Source of the DNA: Beijerinckiaceae bacterium | Lineage (GTDB): Bacteria > Pseudomonadota > Alphaproteobacteria > Rhizobiales > Beijerinckiaceae | Length of the DNA: 7,888 nucleotides | Direction of reading: 5' to 3' | Assembly: GCA_027311205.1 (NCBI GenBank) | Contig: DAICZI010000063.1 | Coordinates: 1-7,888, forward strand | In this document: positions 1 to 6,834 of the stretch, piece after piece | How the letters are laid out: each line of letters begins with the position of its first letter | Position numbering within the stretch: position 1 is the first letter of the stretch | Notes under the pieces: model-generated | Seen by the model: the letters and a program-made list of their open reading frames with translations, nothing else | Told to the model about the DNA's origin: nothing | The model's database searches: none | Program-made: the position numbers and the translations under genes

Positions 1-1
1 G

Positions 2-97
2 CTCTTCGGCCATTTTGGCCGCGACCTTGAAATGGGCGCGGTTGTTGTGATCCCCGTCTGGCTGGTGCTGCGCCTGATCAACTGGCGTCGCGCCTGA
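2..97 (+). CDS. C-terminal end of an unidentified membrane protein (5' end outside window)
   Basis: An open frame enters from the left edge and ends at a TGA (95-97), giving the last 31 residues of a protein. The fragment has a charged stretch (GRDLEMG), then a hydrophobic run of about 14 residues (AVVVIPVWLVLRLI), then a basic tail (NWRRA). This looks like a final transmembrane helix with a positively charged, probably cytoplasmic, C-terminus. Codons favour G/C in the third position like the neighbouring genes, which supports real coding. The fragment is too short to assign a family. It converges on the cation efflux gene, with 48 bases between the two stop codons and no convincing terminator there. 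Confidence 0.5.
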   Translation, partial: LFGHFGRDLEMGAVVVIPVWLVLRLINWRRA

Positions 98-145
98 ACG
101 CCCGCCATAAAAGCTGCTGCCTGGTCGCCCGCGCCAAACCCTGGC

Positions 146-1573
146 TCAGGGATCGGGCGGCAGCGGCTCGGCATGGCCGACAATGCGGGTGATGCCCGTG
201 ACGTCCTGCCGCATGGCATGATCGATCTGGTCAATCAATTCATGCACCTCATTGACGCTGAGTGTCGGGCTCACGAGGGCATGGTAATTGATCACCCGCC
301 CCAGTGGCGTGTCGCGCACCCGCACATGATGAATATCGCTGACGCCCTTGATTTCGGCAGCGTGGTGTTGCAACCGCGCTGCCATCTCCTCGCGCTCGGC
401 CGGATCGACATCCTGGCCGGTCAAAGGCTCGGGCTGCAACGGCTCGATATGGGTTTCAACCTCGATATTGTCGCCGACCTCCTCACGAATCGCCGCTTCG
501 AGCCGGCTGGCAAGGCGGTGCGCCTCGCTATGGGCCAGCGTGCCGTTGACTTCCATGTAGAGGCTGATGGCGAGCTTGCCATCAATGTTCTGCACCGTGA
601 CATGATGCACCGGGACACGGCGGCGGGCCGCGACCAGCAGGACCTGTTCGAGTACGCTCTCGTCATCCAGCACCACAGGATTGGCGGTAATGGTCAGATC
701 AAGCCGGGGCGACAGTCTCGCGAGTCTCTCTGTGAGGCCGGCCTTCATTTCGCCAACCCGCACAAGCGGCATCGAACGCGCCACGCTGACTACAATATCG
801 CCAAGGATGCGCGGCCCGACGGCCCGCAGCCGTAGCGCTTCCAGCCCGATGACGCCCGGCGTAGCCAGAATCAACCGCCGCACATCTGCGGTAAGTTCCG
901 GCGGGGCGGCGTCGATCAGGCTGTCTATGGTGCGGCGCGCCAGCCGCCATCCGGCTTGGCCGATGAACAGCGCAACACCCAGGGCCGCCACACCATCGCC
1001 GCGCGTAAAACCCCAACGCACAGCAATCAGCCCCAGCAGCACCAGCACCGACGACACCATATCGCTGGAAAAATGCAACGCATCGGCGGCCAAGGCCTCA
1101 CTGGATTCCTCAAAGGCCACTTTGGCAAGCCCGCGCCAGCGCCAGGCATCAACCGCGATGGACACCAAAAGTACTGCAAAGACAGCGGGCCCGGCACTGA
1201 TTTGAAGTGGCAACACCAGCCGCTGCACCGCCTCGATGACGACAAAGGTGGCGAGCGCCAGCAACATGGCGGTTTCAGCGAGCGCCGCCAGGGGCTCCAG
1301 CTTGGCATGGCCGAATTGATGCTCGTCGTCAGCCGGGCGCGCCGCCTCACGGATCGCATAATAGGTCAGGATGGTCGCTGCCGTGTCGAGCGCGGCATGG
1401 CCTGCTTCCGAGAGCAGCGCCAACGAGCCCGAAGCCAGCCCCGCCAGAAACTTGGCCAAAGTCAGCAGGGCGCTGGCGGCAATCGAGGCGCGTGCCGCCC
1501 GCTGTTTGCGCGCCAGGCTGGCAGAATCAGCGCCATCCCTGTCCTGCGTGGCATCGTTGGATGATCTCTGCAC
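146..1573 (-). CDS. Cation diffusion facilitator (CDF) family metal efflux protein with three C-terminal modules
   Basis: Inner-membrane metal/proton antiporter, most likely exporting Zn2+ or a similar divalent metal. I chose the GTG at 1573 (475 aa): an AGGA lies 9 bases upstream, whereas the TTG at 1651, the longest open frame, has no ribosome site. The transmembrane part spans about residues 30-215. TM2 has HxxxD (H59, D63) and TM5 has HxxxD (H167, D171). These align with the site-A ligands of E. coli YiiP (D45/D49 and H153/D157); the TM2 His is the zinc-type variant. The loop PADDEHQFGHAKLEPLAALAE (80-100) is nearly the YiiP sequence. The C-terminal part is unusually long: three ferredoxin-like dimerisation modules in tandem at about 238-299, 321-378 and 408-471, where typical CDFs have one. 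The gene is divergent from gloA. The metal specificity is inferred. Confidence 0.9.
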   Translation of the reverse strand: MQRSSNDATQDRDGADSASLARKQRAARASIAASALLTLAKFLAGLASGSLALLSEAGHAALDTAATILTYYAIREAARPADDEHQFGHAKLEPLAALAETAMLLALATFVVIEAVQRLVLPLQISAGPAVFAVLLVSIAVDAWRWRGLAKVAFEESSEALAADALHFSSDMVSSVLVLLGLIAVRWGFTRGDGVAALGVALFIGQAGWRLARRTIDSLIDAAPPELTADVRRLILATPGVIGLEALRLRAVGPRILGDIVVSVARSMPLVRVGEMKAGLTERLARLSPRLDLTITANPVVLDDESVLEQVLLVAARRRVPVHHVTVQNIDGKLAISLYMEVNGTLAHSEAHRLASRLEAAIREEVGDNIEVETHIEPLQPEPLTGQDVDPAEREEMAARLQHHAAEIKGVSDIHHVRVRDTPLGRVINYHALVSPTLSVNEVHELIDQIDHAMRQDVTGITRIVGHAEPLPPDP

Positions 1574-1605
1574 GCGACGCGTTCCTGCATTGCTGAGGAC
1601 AGCGA

Positions 1606-1634
1606 TTGCCGCCCGGTCTCGACCCTGCAATACT
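1606..1634 (+). promoter_or_regulatory. Candidate sigma70-like promoter for gloA
   Basis: TTGCCG (1606-1611) and AATACT (1629-1634) are separated by 17 bases, a near-canonical arrangement for a housekeeping promoter. Transcription would start near 1641, leaving a short leader that contains the strong ribosome site of gloA. It lies in the gap between the divergent cation efflux gene and gloA. The match is by eye only, and alphaproteobacterial promoters tolerate variation, so confidence is moderate. Confidence 0.4.
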
Positions 1635-1667
1635 ACCGACCGAAAAGGCAACTGGGAGAGGACGATT

Positions 1668-2108
1668 ATGCGTTATTTGCATACCATGGTGCGGGTCAAA
1701 AGTCTTGAGGAGGCGTTGGATTTTTATTGCAACAAGCTCGGACTCATTGAAGTACGGCGCACGACAAGCGAAAAGGGCCGCTACACTTTGGTGTTTCTGG
1801 CTGCGCCCGGCGACGCGGCGACCGCCAAAACATCCCGCGCCCCGCTGGTTGAACTGACGTGGAACTGGGATCCGGAAGCCTACACCGGCGGGCGCAATTT
1901 CGGCCATCTCGCCTATGAGGTCGATGACATTTACGCCTTCTGCGACCGGCTGATGAAGGCCGGCGTCACCATCAACCGCCCGCCACGCGATGGCAATATG
2001 GCTTTCATCCGCTCGCCGGAAAACATCTCCATCGAGTTGTTGCAAAACGGCCCGCCAAAGCAGCCTGCCGAGCCATGGCTGTCGATGCCGAATATTGGCG
2101 TCTGGTGA
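1668..2108 (+). CDS. gloA: Lactoylglutathione lyase (glyoxalase I), VOC superfamily
   Basis: Converts the hemithioacetal of methylglyoxal and glutathione into S-lactoylglutathione, the first step of cytoplasmic methylglyoxal detoxification. The product is 146 aa, close to the usual length for bacterial GloA. It has the two beta-alpha-beta-beta-beta modules of the VOC fold. The four metal ligands known from E. coli GloA (H5, E56, H74, E122) have clear counterparts: H5 in RYLHTM, E62 in LVELTWNW, H80 in NFGHLAYEV and E123 in ISIELLQ. The segment NWDPEAYTGGRNFGHLAYEVDD is typical of the family. The ATG at 1668 follows a strong ribosome site (GGGAGAGGA, about 6 bases upstream). A candidate promoter sits at 1606-1634. 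The C-terminus (PWLSMPNIGVW) is slightly longer than in E. coli. The gene converges on the deacetylase-family gene. Confidence 0.95.
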   Translation: MRYLHTMVRVKSLEEALDFYCNKLGLIEVRRTTSEKGRYTLVFLAAPGDAATAKTSRAPLVELTWNWDPEAYTGGRNFGHLAYEVDDIYAFCDRLMKAGVTINRPPRDGNMAFIRSPENISIELLQNGPPKQPAEPWLSMPNIGVW

Positions 2109-2167
2109 GATCAGCGCCTGATATCCTTAACGCTACCAGCGCAGGTTGCCCGGCTATCAGGCTGGGC

Positions 2168-2200
2168 AACACTGACACCAGAATGTCAGGTGTTTCAATC
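2168..2200. terminator. Possible bidirectional terminator between gloA and the deacetylase gene
   Basis: An imperfect hairpin has arms 2168-2177 and 2184-2194, a six-base loop (CCAGAA) and one bulged G. On the + strand it is followed by TTTCAATCTT, a weak T-tract. A second inverted repeat, GTTGCCC (2145-2151) and GGGCAAC (2164-2170), extendable inward with wobble pairs to a four-base loop, lies just upstream. Two stacked hairpins between convergent stop codons fit termination, but the T-tract is poor. Confidence 0.4.
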
Positions 2201-2214
2201 TTGTGACTGACGCT

Positions 2215-3144
2215 TCACCGCCCCATCAGCGCGCGCACATGTGCGCTCGCTGAATCGGCAAGTCCTTCAAGGTCATAGCCACCTTCCAGGAATGAAACCA
2301 CGCGGTCGTGGCAATGGTGGGCGGCAAGGTCGCAGAGCTTGCCGGTCATCCAGTAAAAATCATCGGCCTCCAATTCGAGATTGGCCAGCGGGTCAAATTT
2401 ATGTGCGTCAAATCCGGCTGACAGCAGAATCAAATCAGGCGCAAAATTATGCACGCGCGGCAGCACGATCTGCCGAAACGCCTCACGAATCGCTCGGCCG
2501 TCATCACCAGCGTGCATGGCAACATTGCAGATTTGGTCGTGGAGGCCGGTATCTTCAGGCATTCCCGTGCCGGGAAACAGCGGCATCTCATGGGTCGAGC
2601 AATAGAGCACATGGCGGTCGTGATAAAAAATCTCCTGCGTGCCGTTGCCGTGATGGACATCAAAATCGACAATCGCGACCCGTTCGGCACCATGGGCGGC
2701 CATGGCGTGCCGGGCGGCGATGGCAACGTTGTTGAGGAAGCAAAAGCCCATCGCCGTCTCGCGCCCGGCATGGTGGCCAGGTGGTCGCATGGCCACAAAG
2801 GCCTTGTCGGCGCGCCCCTGCAACACGGCGTCAACAGCCGCAATACCACCTCCGGCAGCGCGTTGTGCTGCAGGCCAAGTACCTGGATTCATGAGTGTAT
2901 CGTCATCAATCCTGACGCGGCCCTGATGCGGTGCGCTTTGCTCCAGCGCTTGAATGAAACGCTCAGGATGCACCCGCATCATCTGCTCGGCCGTCGCCAA
3001 TGGCGCTTCTTCACGCAGCAGCGCCTGAAACTCCTCGCGCTCCAGACGCTCAAACACCGCCTTGATGCGCTCAGGACATTCAGGGTGGCCAGCACCCATG
3101 TCATGCAGCAACGAGGCGGGATGTGTTAAAAGCAGCGTGCCCAA
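2215..3144 (-). CDS. Histone deacetylase family protein (arginase/deacetylase-fold, Zn-dependent amidohydrolase)
   Basis: Zinc-dependent amidohydrolase of the class II-like bacterial HDAC group (HDAH, acetylpolyamine amidohydrolase and AcuC relatives). It probably removes acyl groups from lysines or polyamines in the cytoplasm; the substrate is not readable from sequence. With a TTG start at 3144 the product is 309 aa and opens with LLLTHPASLLHDMGAGHPECPERI, the usual N-terminus of the family. An open frame extends upstream to 3255, but that part is rich in Pro, Arg and His and unlike the family. GGAACGAG precedes the TTG. Active-site elements are complete: tandem His in RPPGHHA (H124, H125), DFDVHHGNGTQ with zinc ligands D162 and H164, the third ligand D246 in SAGFDAH, and the catalytic Tyr Y290 in EGGYDLEGL. 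No signal peptide is seen. The gene is divergent from the L,D-transpeptidase. Confidence 0.9.
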   Translation of the reverse strand: MGTLLLTHPASLLHDMGAGHPECPERIKAVFERLEREEFQALLREEAPLATAEQMMRVHPERFIQALEQSAPHQGRVRIDDDTLMNPGTWPAAQRAAGGGIAAVDAVLQGRADKAFVAMRPPGHHAGRETAMGFCFLNNVAIAARHAMAAHGAERVAIVDFDVHHGNGTQEIFYHDRHVLYCSTHEMPLFPGTGMPEDTGLHDQICNVAMHAGDDGRAIREAFRQIVLPRVHNFAPDLILLSAGFDAHKFDPLANLELEADDFYWMTGKLCDLAAHHCHDRVVSFLEGGYDLEGLADSASAHVRALMGR

Positions 3145-3312
3145 GCGCTCGTTCCGGTTCTTGTGATGTGGCGGTTCGTGAACGCAGCCTGCCCGAGGTG
3201 ATGCGGAAATGCAACATCGGTGTGATTTTATCAAGGGCCTAGCCCATTGTGGCAATGTTGTGTTAACTACGACACGAATATTGTGCTGCGGATATTAAGA
3301 GGTTGCGGGCTC
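3145..3312. other. Divergent intergenic region between deacetylase and L,D-transpeptidase genes
   Basis: This 168-base gap must hold the promoters of both divergent genes. It becomes AT-richer toward the transpeptidase. Possible elements on the + strand are TTGTGT (3258-3263) with TATTGT (3279-3284), but the 15-base spacer is short, so I do not call a promoter. I saw no tRNA, riboswitch or repeat. Confidence 0.3.
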
Positions 3313-3918
3313 ATGCGGTTCATGTCTTTTGGGGTTCTGGTGACGGCGGGTGTGCTTCTGGCGGGTTGCCAGTATGCGACGACTCCTGATCCCGCATTGT
3401 CGGTCTATGACAAGGCGCAATTCGCCAAGGTTCCCAAGGAGCCGATCTATCTGCCGTTCCACCGCTACATGGTCGATGACCCGACGGGCCAGCCACCTGG
3501 AACCGTTGTCGTCGATACCCATCGGCACTTCCTCTATTACGTGTTGCCTGACCACAAGGCGATGCGTTACGGCGTTGCCACCGGCGGCAAGAAATACGCA
3601 TGGACCGGCGACGCGGTGATTGAGGACAAGAAGGAATGGCCGACCTGGACGCCCACAGCGTCGGAATACAAGCGCTGGTCATATCTGAAAGCTGCCATCC
3701 CGGGTGGAACCATGCCCGGCGGCGGCGACAACCCGCTCGGCGCGCGCGGCATGTATCTTTACATGAATGGCAAGGACACCGGCTATCGCATCCATGGCAC
3801 CAATGAGCCGGGTGACATTGGCCGCAGCGTGTCCTCGGGCTGCATCCGCATGTCCAACATTGATGCCGTTGACCTCTATAACCGCGTCAAAATTGGCACG
3901 AAAGTGATTGTGGAATAA
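3313..3918 (+). CDS. L,D-transpeptidase (YkuD domain), predicted lipoprotein
   Basis: Periplasmic cysteine transpeptidase that acts on peptidoglycan, either forming 3-3 crosslinks or attaching proteins to the stem peptide. The 201-residue product starts with a lipoprotein signal: basic MRF, a hydrophobic core and the lipobox LAGC at residues 16-19, so C19 would be lipidated. The YkuD domain covers about residues 64-200, starting at GTVVVDTHRHFLYYVLPDHK. It carries the conserved His in YRIHGTNEP (H161) and the catalytic Cys in RSVSSGCIRM (C177), the signature HGTN...SSGCIRM. The ATG at 3313 is preferred because the lipoprotein signal begins there and AAGAGG lies 10 bases upstream. The frame is open back to 3247, but that extension has no signal character. 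Its TAA abuts the stop of the opposing small gene. The exact reaction cannot be told from sequence. Confidence 0.92.
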   Translation: MRFMSFGVLVTAGVLLAGCQYATTPDPALSVYDKAQFAKVPKEPIYLPFHRYMVDDPTGQPPGTVVVDTHRHFLYYVLPDHKAMRYGVATGGKKYAWTGDAVIEDKKEWPTWTPTASEYKRWSYLKAAIPGGTMPGGGDNPLGARGMYLYMNGKDTGYRIHGTNEPGDIGRSVSSGCIRMSNIDAVDLYNRVKIGTKVIVE

Positions 3919-4362
3919 TCAATCCGCCGCGCGGGCCAGCCGCGCTTTCACCGCCGCGCCAAACCAGATGGGCACGCGGTGGGCTTGGGTCTGCACCTGG
4001 ATCAGGAGCGAACGGCAGGCGGGAGAGGGGTTGGTGCCGCAGTGGCGGATCAGCCATTCGCCCTGCGCCTAGTTGATCACGCCGGTGGGGCGTAAATCCC
4101 AAATAATGTGCGCCGCCATTGTCGTGACAAAAAAACTCTCCCAGCCCGCGCATTTGGCGGTGGGATCGGCGTCGAGCTGAAACAGGTGCTCGTAAAAATC
4201 ATCGCTCCCCGCCTGCGTTTCGGCGGCCTCCGCCAGAAGGCGCAAATCTGCCATCGTCACCTGCAGATGCGGCGCGGGCAAGGTGGTGTGAAAGCCAGCA
4301 TTCAACACGGCGCGATCTCCGACAGGGCCGGGTTGGGCCCGGGCCTGATCTGAAGCGATCAT
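3919..4362 (-). pseudogene. Small hypothetical gene interrupted by an in-frame TAG
   Basis: Reading leftward from the ATG at 4362 (AAGGGG eight bases upstream), the frame runs to a TAG at 4069-4071. It then continues without further stops for 49 codons to a TGA at 3919-3921. Of those 49 downstream codons, 42 end in G or C, the same bias as intact neighbours, so the gene is probably a single 147-residue frame with one nonsense change. Replacing TAG by CAG would give ...RPTGVIN-Q-AQGEWLIRHCG..., a smooth protein. An ATG at 4254, with AGGTGA before it, is an alternative start. I do not recognise the family: it is soluble-looking, with a helical acidic segment (MADLRLLAEAAETQAGSDDFYEHLF) and a basic C-terminus (VKARLARAAD). 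It sits directly downstream of pccB on the same strand. Recent inactivation, sequencing error or amber readthrough are all possible. Confidence 0.65.
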
Positions 4363-4517
4363 GCTCACGGCCCCTTGACGCAAGGTAAAAGCCGCAGCCT
4401 GGTTGGATTCGTGGTGAACGCTTGGCAAAGGCGCTCGCGCAAATCTTGGTCGCGGCGCGTCTCGAAATTGGATCACTTCAGCCAGATTTAGCTTAAAGAC
4501 ATTCTGCCCGCGCGCCC
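4363..4517. other. Spacer between pccB and the amber-interrupted gene
   Basis: This stretch is open in the frame of the downstream gene, but its codons on the minus strand lack the G/C third-position preference seen after 4362, so I treat it as non-coding. I see no clear hairpin terminator for pccB, which leaves co-transcription of the downstream gene possible. Confidence 0.35.
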
Positions 4518-6050
4518 TCACAGCGGGATGTTGTCGTGCTTTTTCCACGGGTTTTCCAGCGCTTTGCCGCGCAGCATGGCCAGCGCCCTGGCGACGCGGC
4601 GGCGGGTGGCGTGCGGCATGATCACTTCGTCAATATAGCCGCGCTCTGCGGCCACAAACGGCGACAGGAACCGCTCCTCATATTCCTTCGTGCGCTCGGC
4701 GATCTTGGCTGGATCATTCATGTCGGCGCGGAAAATGATTTCGACAGCGCCCTTGGCCCCCATCACCGCAATCTGCGCGGTGGGCCAGGCGTAATTGACA
4801 TCGCCGCGCAAATGCTTGGAGGCCATCACGTCGTAGGCGCCACCAAAGGCCTTGCGGGTGATGATTGTCACCTTGGGCACTGTCGCCTCGGCGAAGGCAA
4901 ACAGCAGCTTCGCGCCATGCTTGATCAGCCCGCCATATTCCTGCGCTGTGCCGGGCAGGAAGCCGGGGACATCGACCAGCGTGATGATCGGAATGTTGAA
5001 GCAATCGCAAAAGCGCACAAAGCGCGCCGCCTTGCGCGAGGCATCCGAATCGAGCACTCCAGCCAGCACCATCGGCTGATTAGCGACAAGTCCCACCGTG
5101 CGCCCCTCGATACGGGCAAAACCGGTGATGATATTGCGGGCGTGGGCTTCCTGAATCTCAAAAAAATCGCCCTCATCGACCATTTTGGCGATGAGTTCGT
5201 GCATGTCATAGGGCTTGTTGGCGCTATCGGGGATGATGGTATCGAGCGACAGGTCAATGCGCTCGCCATCGTCAAACGTCGGGATTTCCGGCACATCGGC
5301 GGTGTTGGAGGCGGGCAGAAAGTCGATCAGGCGGCGCATTTGCAGCAGCGCCTCGACATCGTTGTCATAGGCCTTGTCGGCGATGGAAGATTTGGTGGTG
5401 TGCACCGAAGCTCCGCCCAGTTCCTCGGCGGTCACGCTCTCGTTGGTGACGGTTTTCACCACTTCCGGCCCGGTGACAAACATGTAGGATGTGTCGCGCA
5501 CCATGAAGATGAAGTCGGTCATGGCAGGTGAATAGACGTCGCCCCCCGCGCATGGCCCCATGATCACTGAAATCTGCGGAATGACTCCGGAGGCCAGCAC
5601 ATTGCGCTGGAACACCTCGCCATAGCCGCCGAGCGCCGCCACGCCCTCCTGGATGCGCGCCCCGCCGGCATCGAACAGGCCAATGATCGGCGCGCGGTTT
5701 TTCAGCGCCATATCCTGGATCTTGGTGATTTTCTGGGCGTGCGTCTCGGACAACGAGCCGCCGAACACCGTAAAATCCTTGGCGAACAGAAACACCGTGC
5801 GGCCATTGACCGTGCCCCAGCCGGTGACGACGCCATCGCCCGGCACATGGCTTTTCTCCATGCCAAAATCGGTGGCGCGGTGCTGGACGAACATGTCGAA
5901 TTCCTCGAACGAGCCATCGTCGAGCAAAAGCTCGATGCGCTCGCGCGCCGTGAGCTTGCCGCGCTTGTGCTGGGCCGCAACACGCGCCGCGCCACCACCA
6001 GCCCTCGCACCGGCACGGCGGGCTTCGAGAGTTTCGAGAATCTGTTTCAT
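4518..6050 (-). CDS. pccB: Propionyl-CoA carboxylase beta (carboxyltransferase) subunit
   Basis: Transfers the carboxyl group from carboxybiotin on the alpha subunit to propionyl-CoA, making (S)-methylmalonyl-CoA in the cytoplasm. It serves catabolism of propionate, odd-chain fatty acids and branched amino acids. The product is 510 aa, the standard length. The N-terminal carboxyltransferase half contains the [22 protein letters not shown] opening and the oxyanion-hole loop [13 protein letters not shown] (about 164-176). The C-terminal half contains [12 protein letters not shown] (about 360-371) and [20 protein letters not shown] (about 398-417). The Asp in GGAYD (D407) matches D422 of Streptomyces coelicolor PccB, the residue reported to set short acyl-CoA specificity, favouring propionyl-CoA over a longer substrate. 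The protein ends with [12 protein letters not shown], usual for PccB. The ATG at 6050 has only a weak ribosome site. The alpha subunit gene is not in the window. Confidence 0.95.
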   Translation of the reverse strand: MKQILETLEARRAGARAGGGAARVAAQHKRGKLTARERIELLLDDGSFEEFDMFVQHRATDFGMEKSHVPGDGVVTGWGTVNGRTVFLFAKDFTVFGGSLSETHAQKITKIQDMALKNRAPIIGLFDAGGARIQEGVAALGGYGEVFQRNVLASGVIPQISVIMGPCAGGDVYSPAMTDFIFMVRDTSYMFVTGPEVVKTVTNESVTAEELGGASVHTTKSSIADKAYDNDVEALLQMRRLIDFLPASNTADVPEIPTFDDGERIDLSLDTIIPDSANKPYDMHELIAKMVDEGDFFEIQEAHARNIITGFARIEGRTVGLVANQPMVLAGVLDSDASRKAARFVRFCDCFNIPIITLVDVPGFLPGTAQEYGGLIKHGAKLLFAFAEATVPKVTIITRKAFGGAYDVMASKHLRGDVNYAWPTAQIAVMGAKGAVEIIFRADMNDPAKIAERTKEYEERFLSPFVAAERGYIDEVIMPHATRRRVARALAMLRGKALENPWKKHDNIPL

Positions 6051-6072
6051 GGGCAGCAGCGCTCTTTGTTGC

Positions 6073-6090
6073 AGCAGGAATGTCCCTGCT
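6073..6090 (-). promoter_or_regulatory. Short hairpin or operator-like inverted repeat in the pccB leader
   Basis: AGCAGG (6073-6078) and CCTGCT (6085-6090) form a perfect six-base inverted repeat with a six-base gap, about 23 bases upstream of the pccB start. It could be an mRNA hairpin or a protein binding site, or chance. It does not resemble the TTTGCAAA-type site described for the propionate regulator PccR of other alphaproteobacteria. Confidence 0.2.
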
Positions 6091-6200
6091 TGTTAGCATA
6101 GCGCGCAGGCAATGCCAGCCGGACTTTCGGGTGTGTCGCGAAGGATCAGGCGGTGCCAGGCAGGGGCTGTTGATCTTGCCGGGAGTGTCGCCACAGCTTT

Positions 6201-6249
6201 GGTTGCATTAGGGTCGCATGCGTGGTATCATGTAACTACACATGCAACC
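6201..6249 (+). promoter_or_regulatory. mazEF promoter with symmetric operator candidates
   Basis: TTGCAT (6203-6208) and TATCAT (6226-6231) with a 17-base spacer form a good sigma70-like promoter. Transcription would start near 6238. Three symmetric elements overlap it. An 8-base inverted repeat, GGTTGCAT (6201-6208) and ATGCAACC (6242-6249), has centres 41 bases apart, about four helical turns. A perfect CGCATGCG (6215-6222) sits inside the spacer. TGTA-AC-TACA (6231-6240) spans the start point. Toxin-antitoxin operons are usually autorepressed by the antitoxin or its complex, so these are reasonable operator candidates. The promoter call is firmer than the operator call. Confidence 0.55.
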
Positions 6250-6262
6250 TATGGAGGGCATC

Positions 6263-6484
6263 ATGCCATCAATCCACGGATCAACCGGCAAGGTGGCGCG
6301 TCACCGCGCGCGGATGCGTGCTGCTGGGCTGCGTCCTGTCCAGTTTTGGGTGCCGGACACCCGCACGCCTGAGTTCGCGGAACAGGTGCGGAAGCAGTGC
6401 CAAAACCTCAAGGGCGACCCAACAGAAGCCGACGTTTTGCGCTTCACCGAAGAGGCGGCAACCCACATTAAGGGTTGGGCATGA
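6263..6484 (+). CDS. MazE-like antitoxin, DUF3018 family
   Basis: Predicted antitoxin that neutralises the MazF-type endoribonuclease encoded just downstream. The 73-residue product matches the DUF3018 'antitoxin MazE family' pattern: a basic N-terminal helix (GKVARHRARMRAAGLRP), the core RPVQFWVPDTRTPEFAEQVRKQ (24-45), and an acidic C-terminal helix ending in HIKGWA. It is not the AbrB-fold MazE of E. coli. The ATG at 6263 is chosen over the ATG at 6242, because GGAGG lies about 6 bases upstream and the predicted transcription start (about 6238) is too close to 6242. Its TGA overlaps the toxin's ATG in an ATGA, so the two are translationally coupled. Autoregulation through the symmetric elements at 6201-6249 is inferred. 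Confidence 0.88.
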   Translation: MPSIHGSTGKVARHRARMRAAGLRPVQFWVPDTRTPEFAEQVRKQCQNLKGDPTEADVLRFTEEAATHIKGWA

Positions 6485-6804
6485 CGCAGCGAGGCGATTT
6501 GGTCACGGTTTCTCTGCAAGGCGACTTTGGCAAACCGCGACCAGCCTTGGTCGTTCAATCTGACCTTTTGACGGATTTGGAAAGCGTTGTGCTCTGCCCG
6601 GTCACAAGCGATCTGCGCAATGCTGCATTTCGCGTGACCGTGGAGCCTAATCCCGCCAATGGGTTGCGCACGCTTTCGCAAGTCATGGTGGACAAGCTTT
6701 CGACCCTGCCGCGTACCAAGATCAGCGAACCATTTGGCCGTCTTGATGAAGAGAGGATGAAGACGGTAGATCGGGCATTGCTGCTGGTCGTCGGCGTGAT
6801 CTGA
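6481..6804 (+). CDS. MazF/PemK-type toxin, sequence-specific mRNA endoribonuclease
   Basis: Predicted ribosome-independent endoribonuclease toxin that cleaves mRNA at short recognition sequences when the antitoxin is lost. The 107-residue product has the family landmarks: N-terminal QRGDLVTVSLQ, GKPRPALVVQSD with R20 in the position of the catalytic Arg (R29 in B. subtilis and E. coli MazF-like proteins), LCPVTSD with T42 in the position of the active-site Thr or Ser, and VMVDKLSTLPRTKISEPFGRLD in the last third. The ATG at 6481 overlaps the antitoxin's TGA; a TTG two codons upstream is less likely. The gene looks intact, so the module may be functional. The cleavage site cannot be predicted from sequence. 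It converges on the mqsA remnant, with about 30 bases between stops. Confidence 0.92.
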   Translation: MTQRGDLVTVSLQGDFGKPRPALVVQSDLLTDLESVVLCPVTSDLRNAAFRVTVEPNPANGLRTLSQVMVDKLSTLPRTKISEPFGRLDEERMKTVDRALLLVVGVI

Positions 6805-6834
6805 TCCCCGATGACTCTGTCCGACAAACGAAGG

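Noticed and set aside
173..1564. Several + strand open frames antisense to the cation efflux gene
   Set aside because: The minus-strand protein is clearly a CDF transporter along its whole length. The + strand translations are low-complexity shadows.
1574..1651. TTG at 1651 as start of the cation efflux protein
   Set aside because: It has no ribosome site, and the extension overlaps the likely gloA promoter. The GTG at 1573 has AGGA upstream.
3145..3255. N-terminal extension of the deacetylase to a TTG at 3255
   Set aside because: The extra 37 residues do not resemble the family, whose usual N-terminus begins at about 3144.
3247..3312. Upstream start (3247) for the L,D-transpeptidase
   Set aside because: It would bury the lipoprotein signal 22 residues inside the protein.
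4536..5531. 331-codon open frame on the + strand inside pccB
   Set aside because: It is antisense to a full-length, motif-complete pccB. Its translation has no recognisable domain, and long antisense frames are common in GC-rich coding DNA.
6242..6262. Upstream ATG (6242) as start of the antitoxin
   Set aside because: It would lie about four bases from the predicted transcription start and lacks a ribosome site. The ATG at 6263 has GGAGG at proper spacing.
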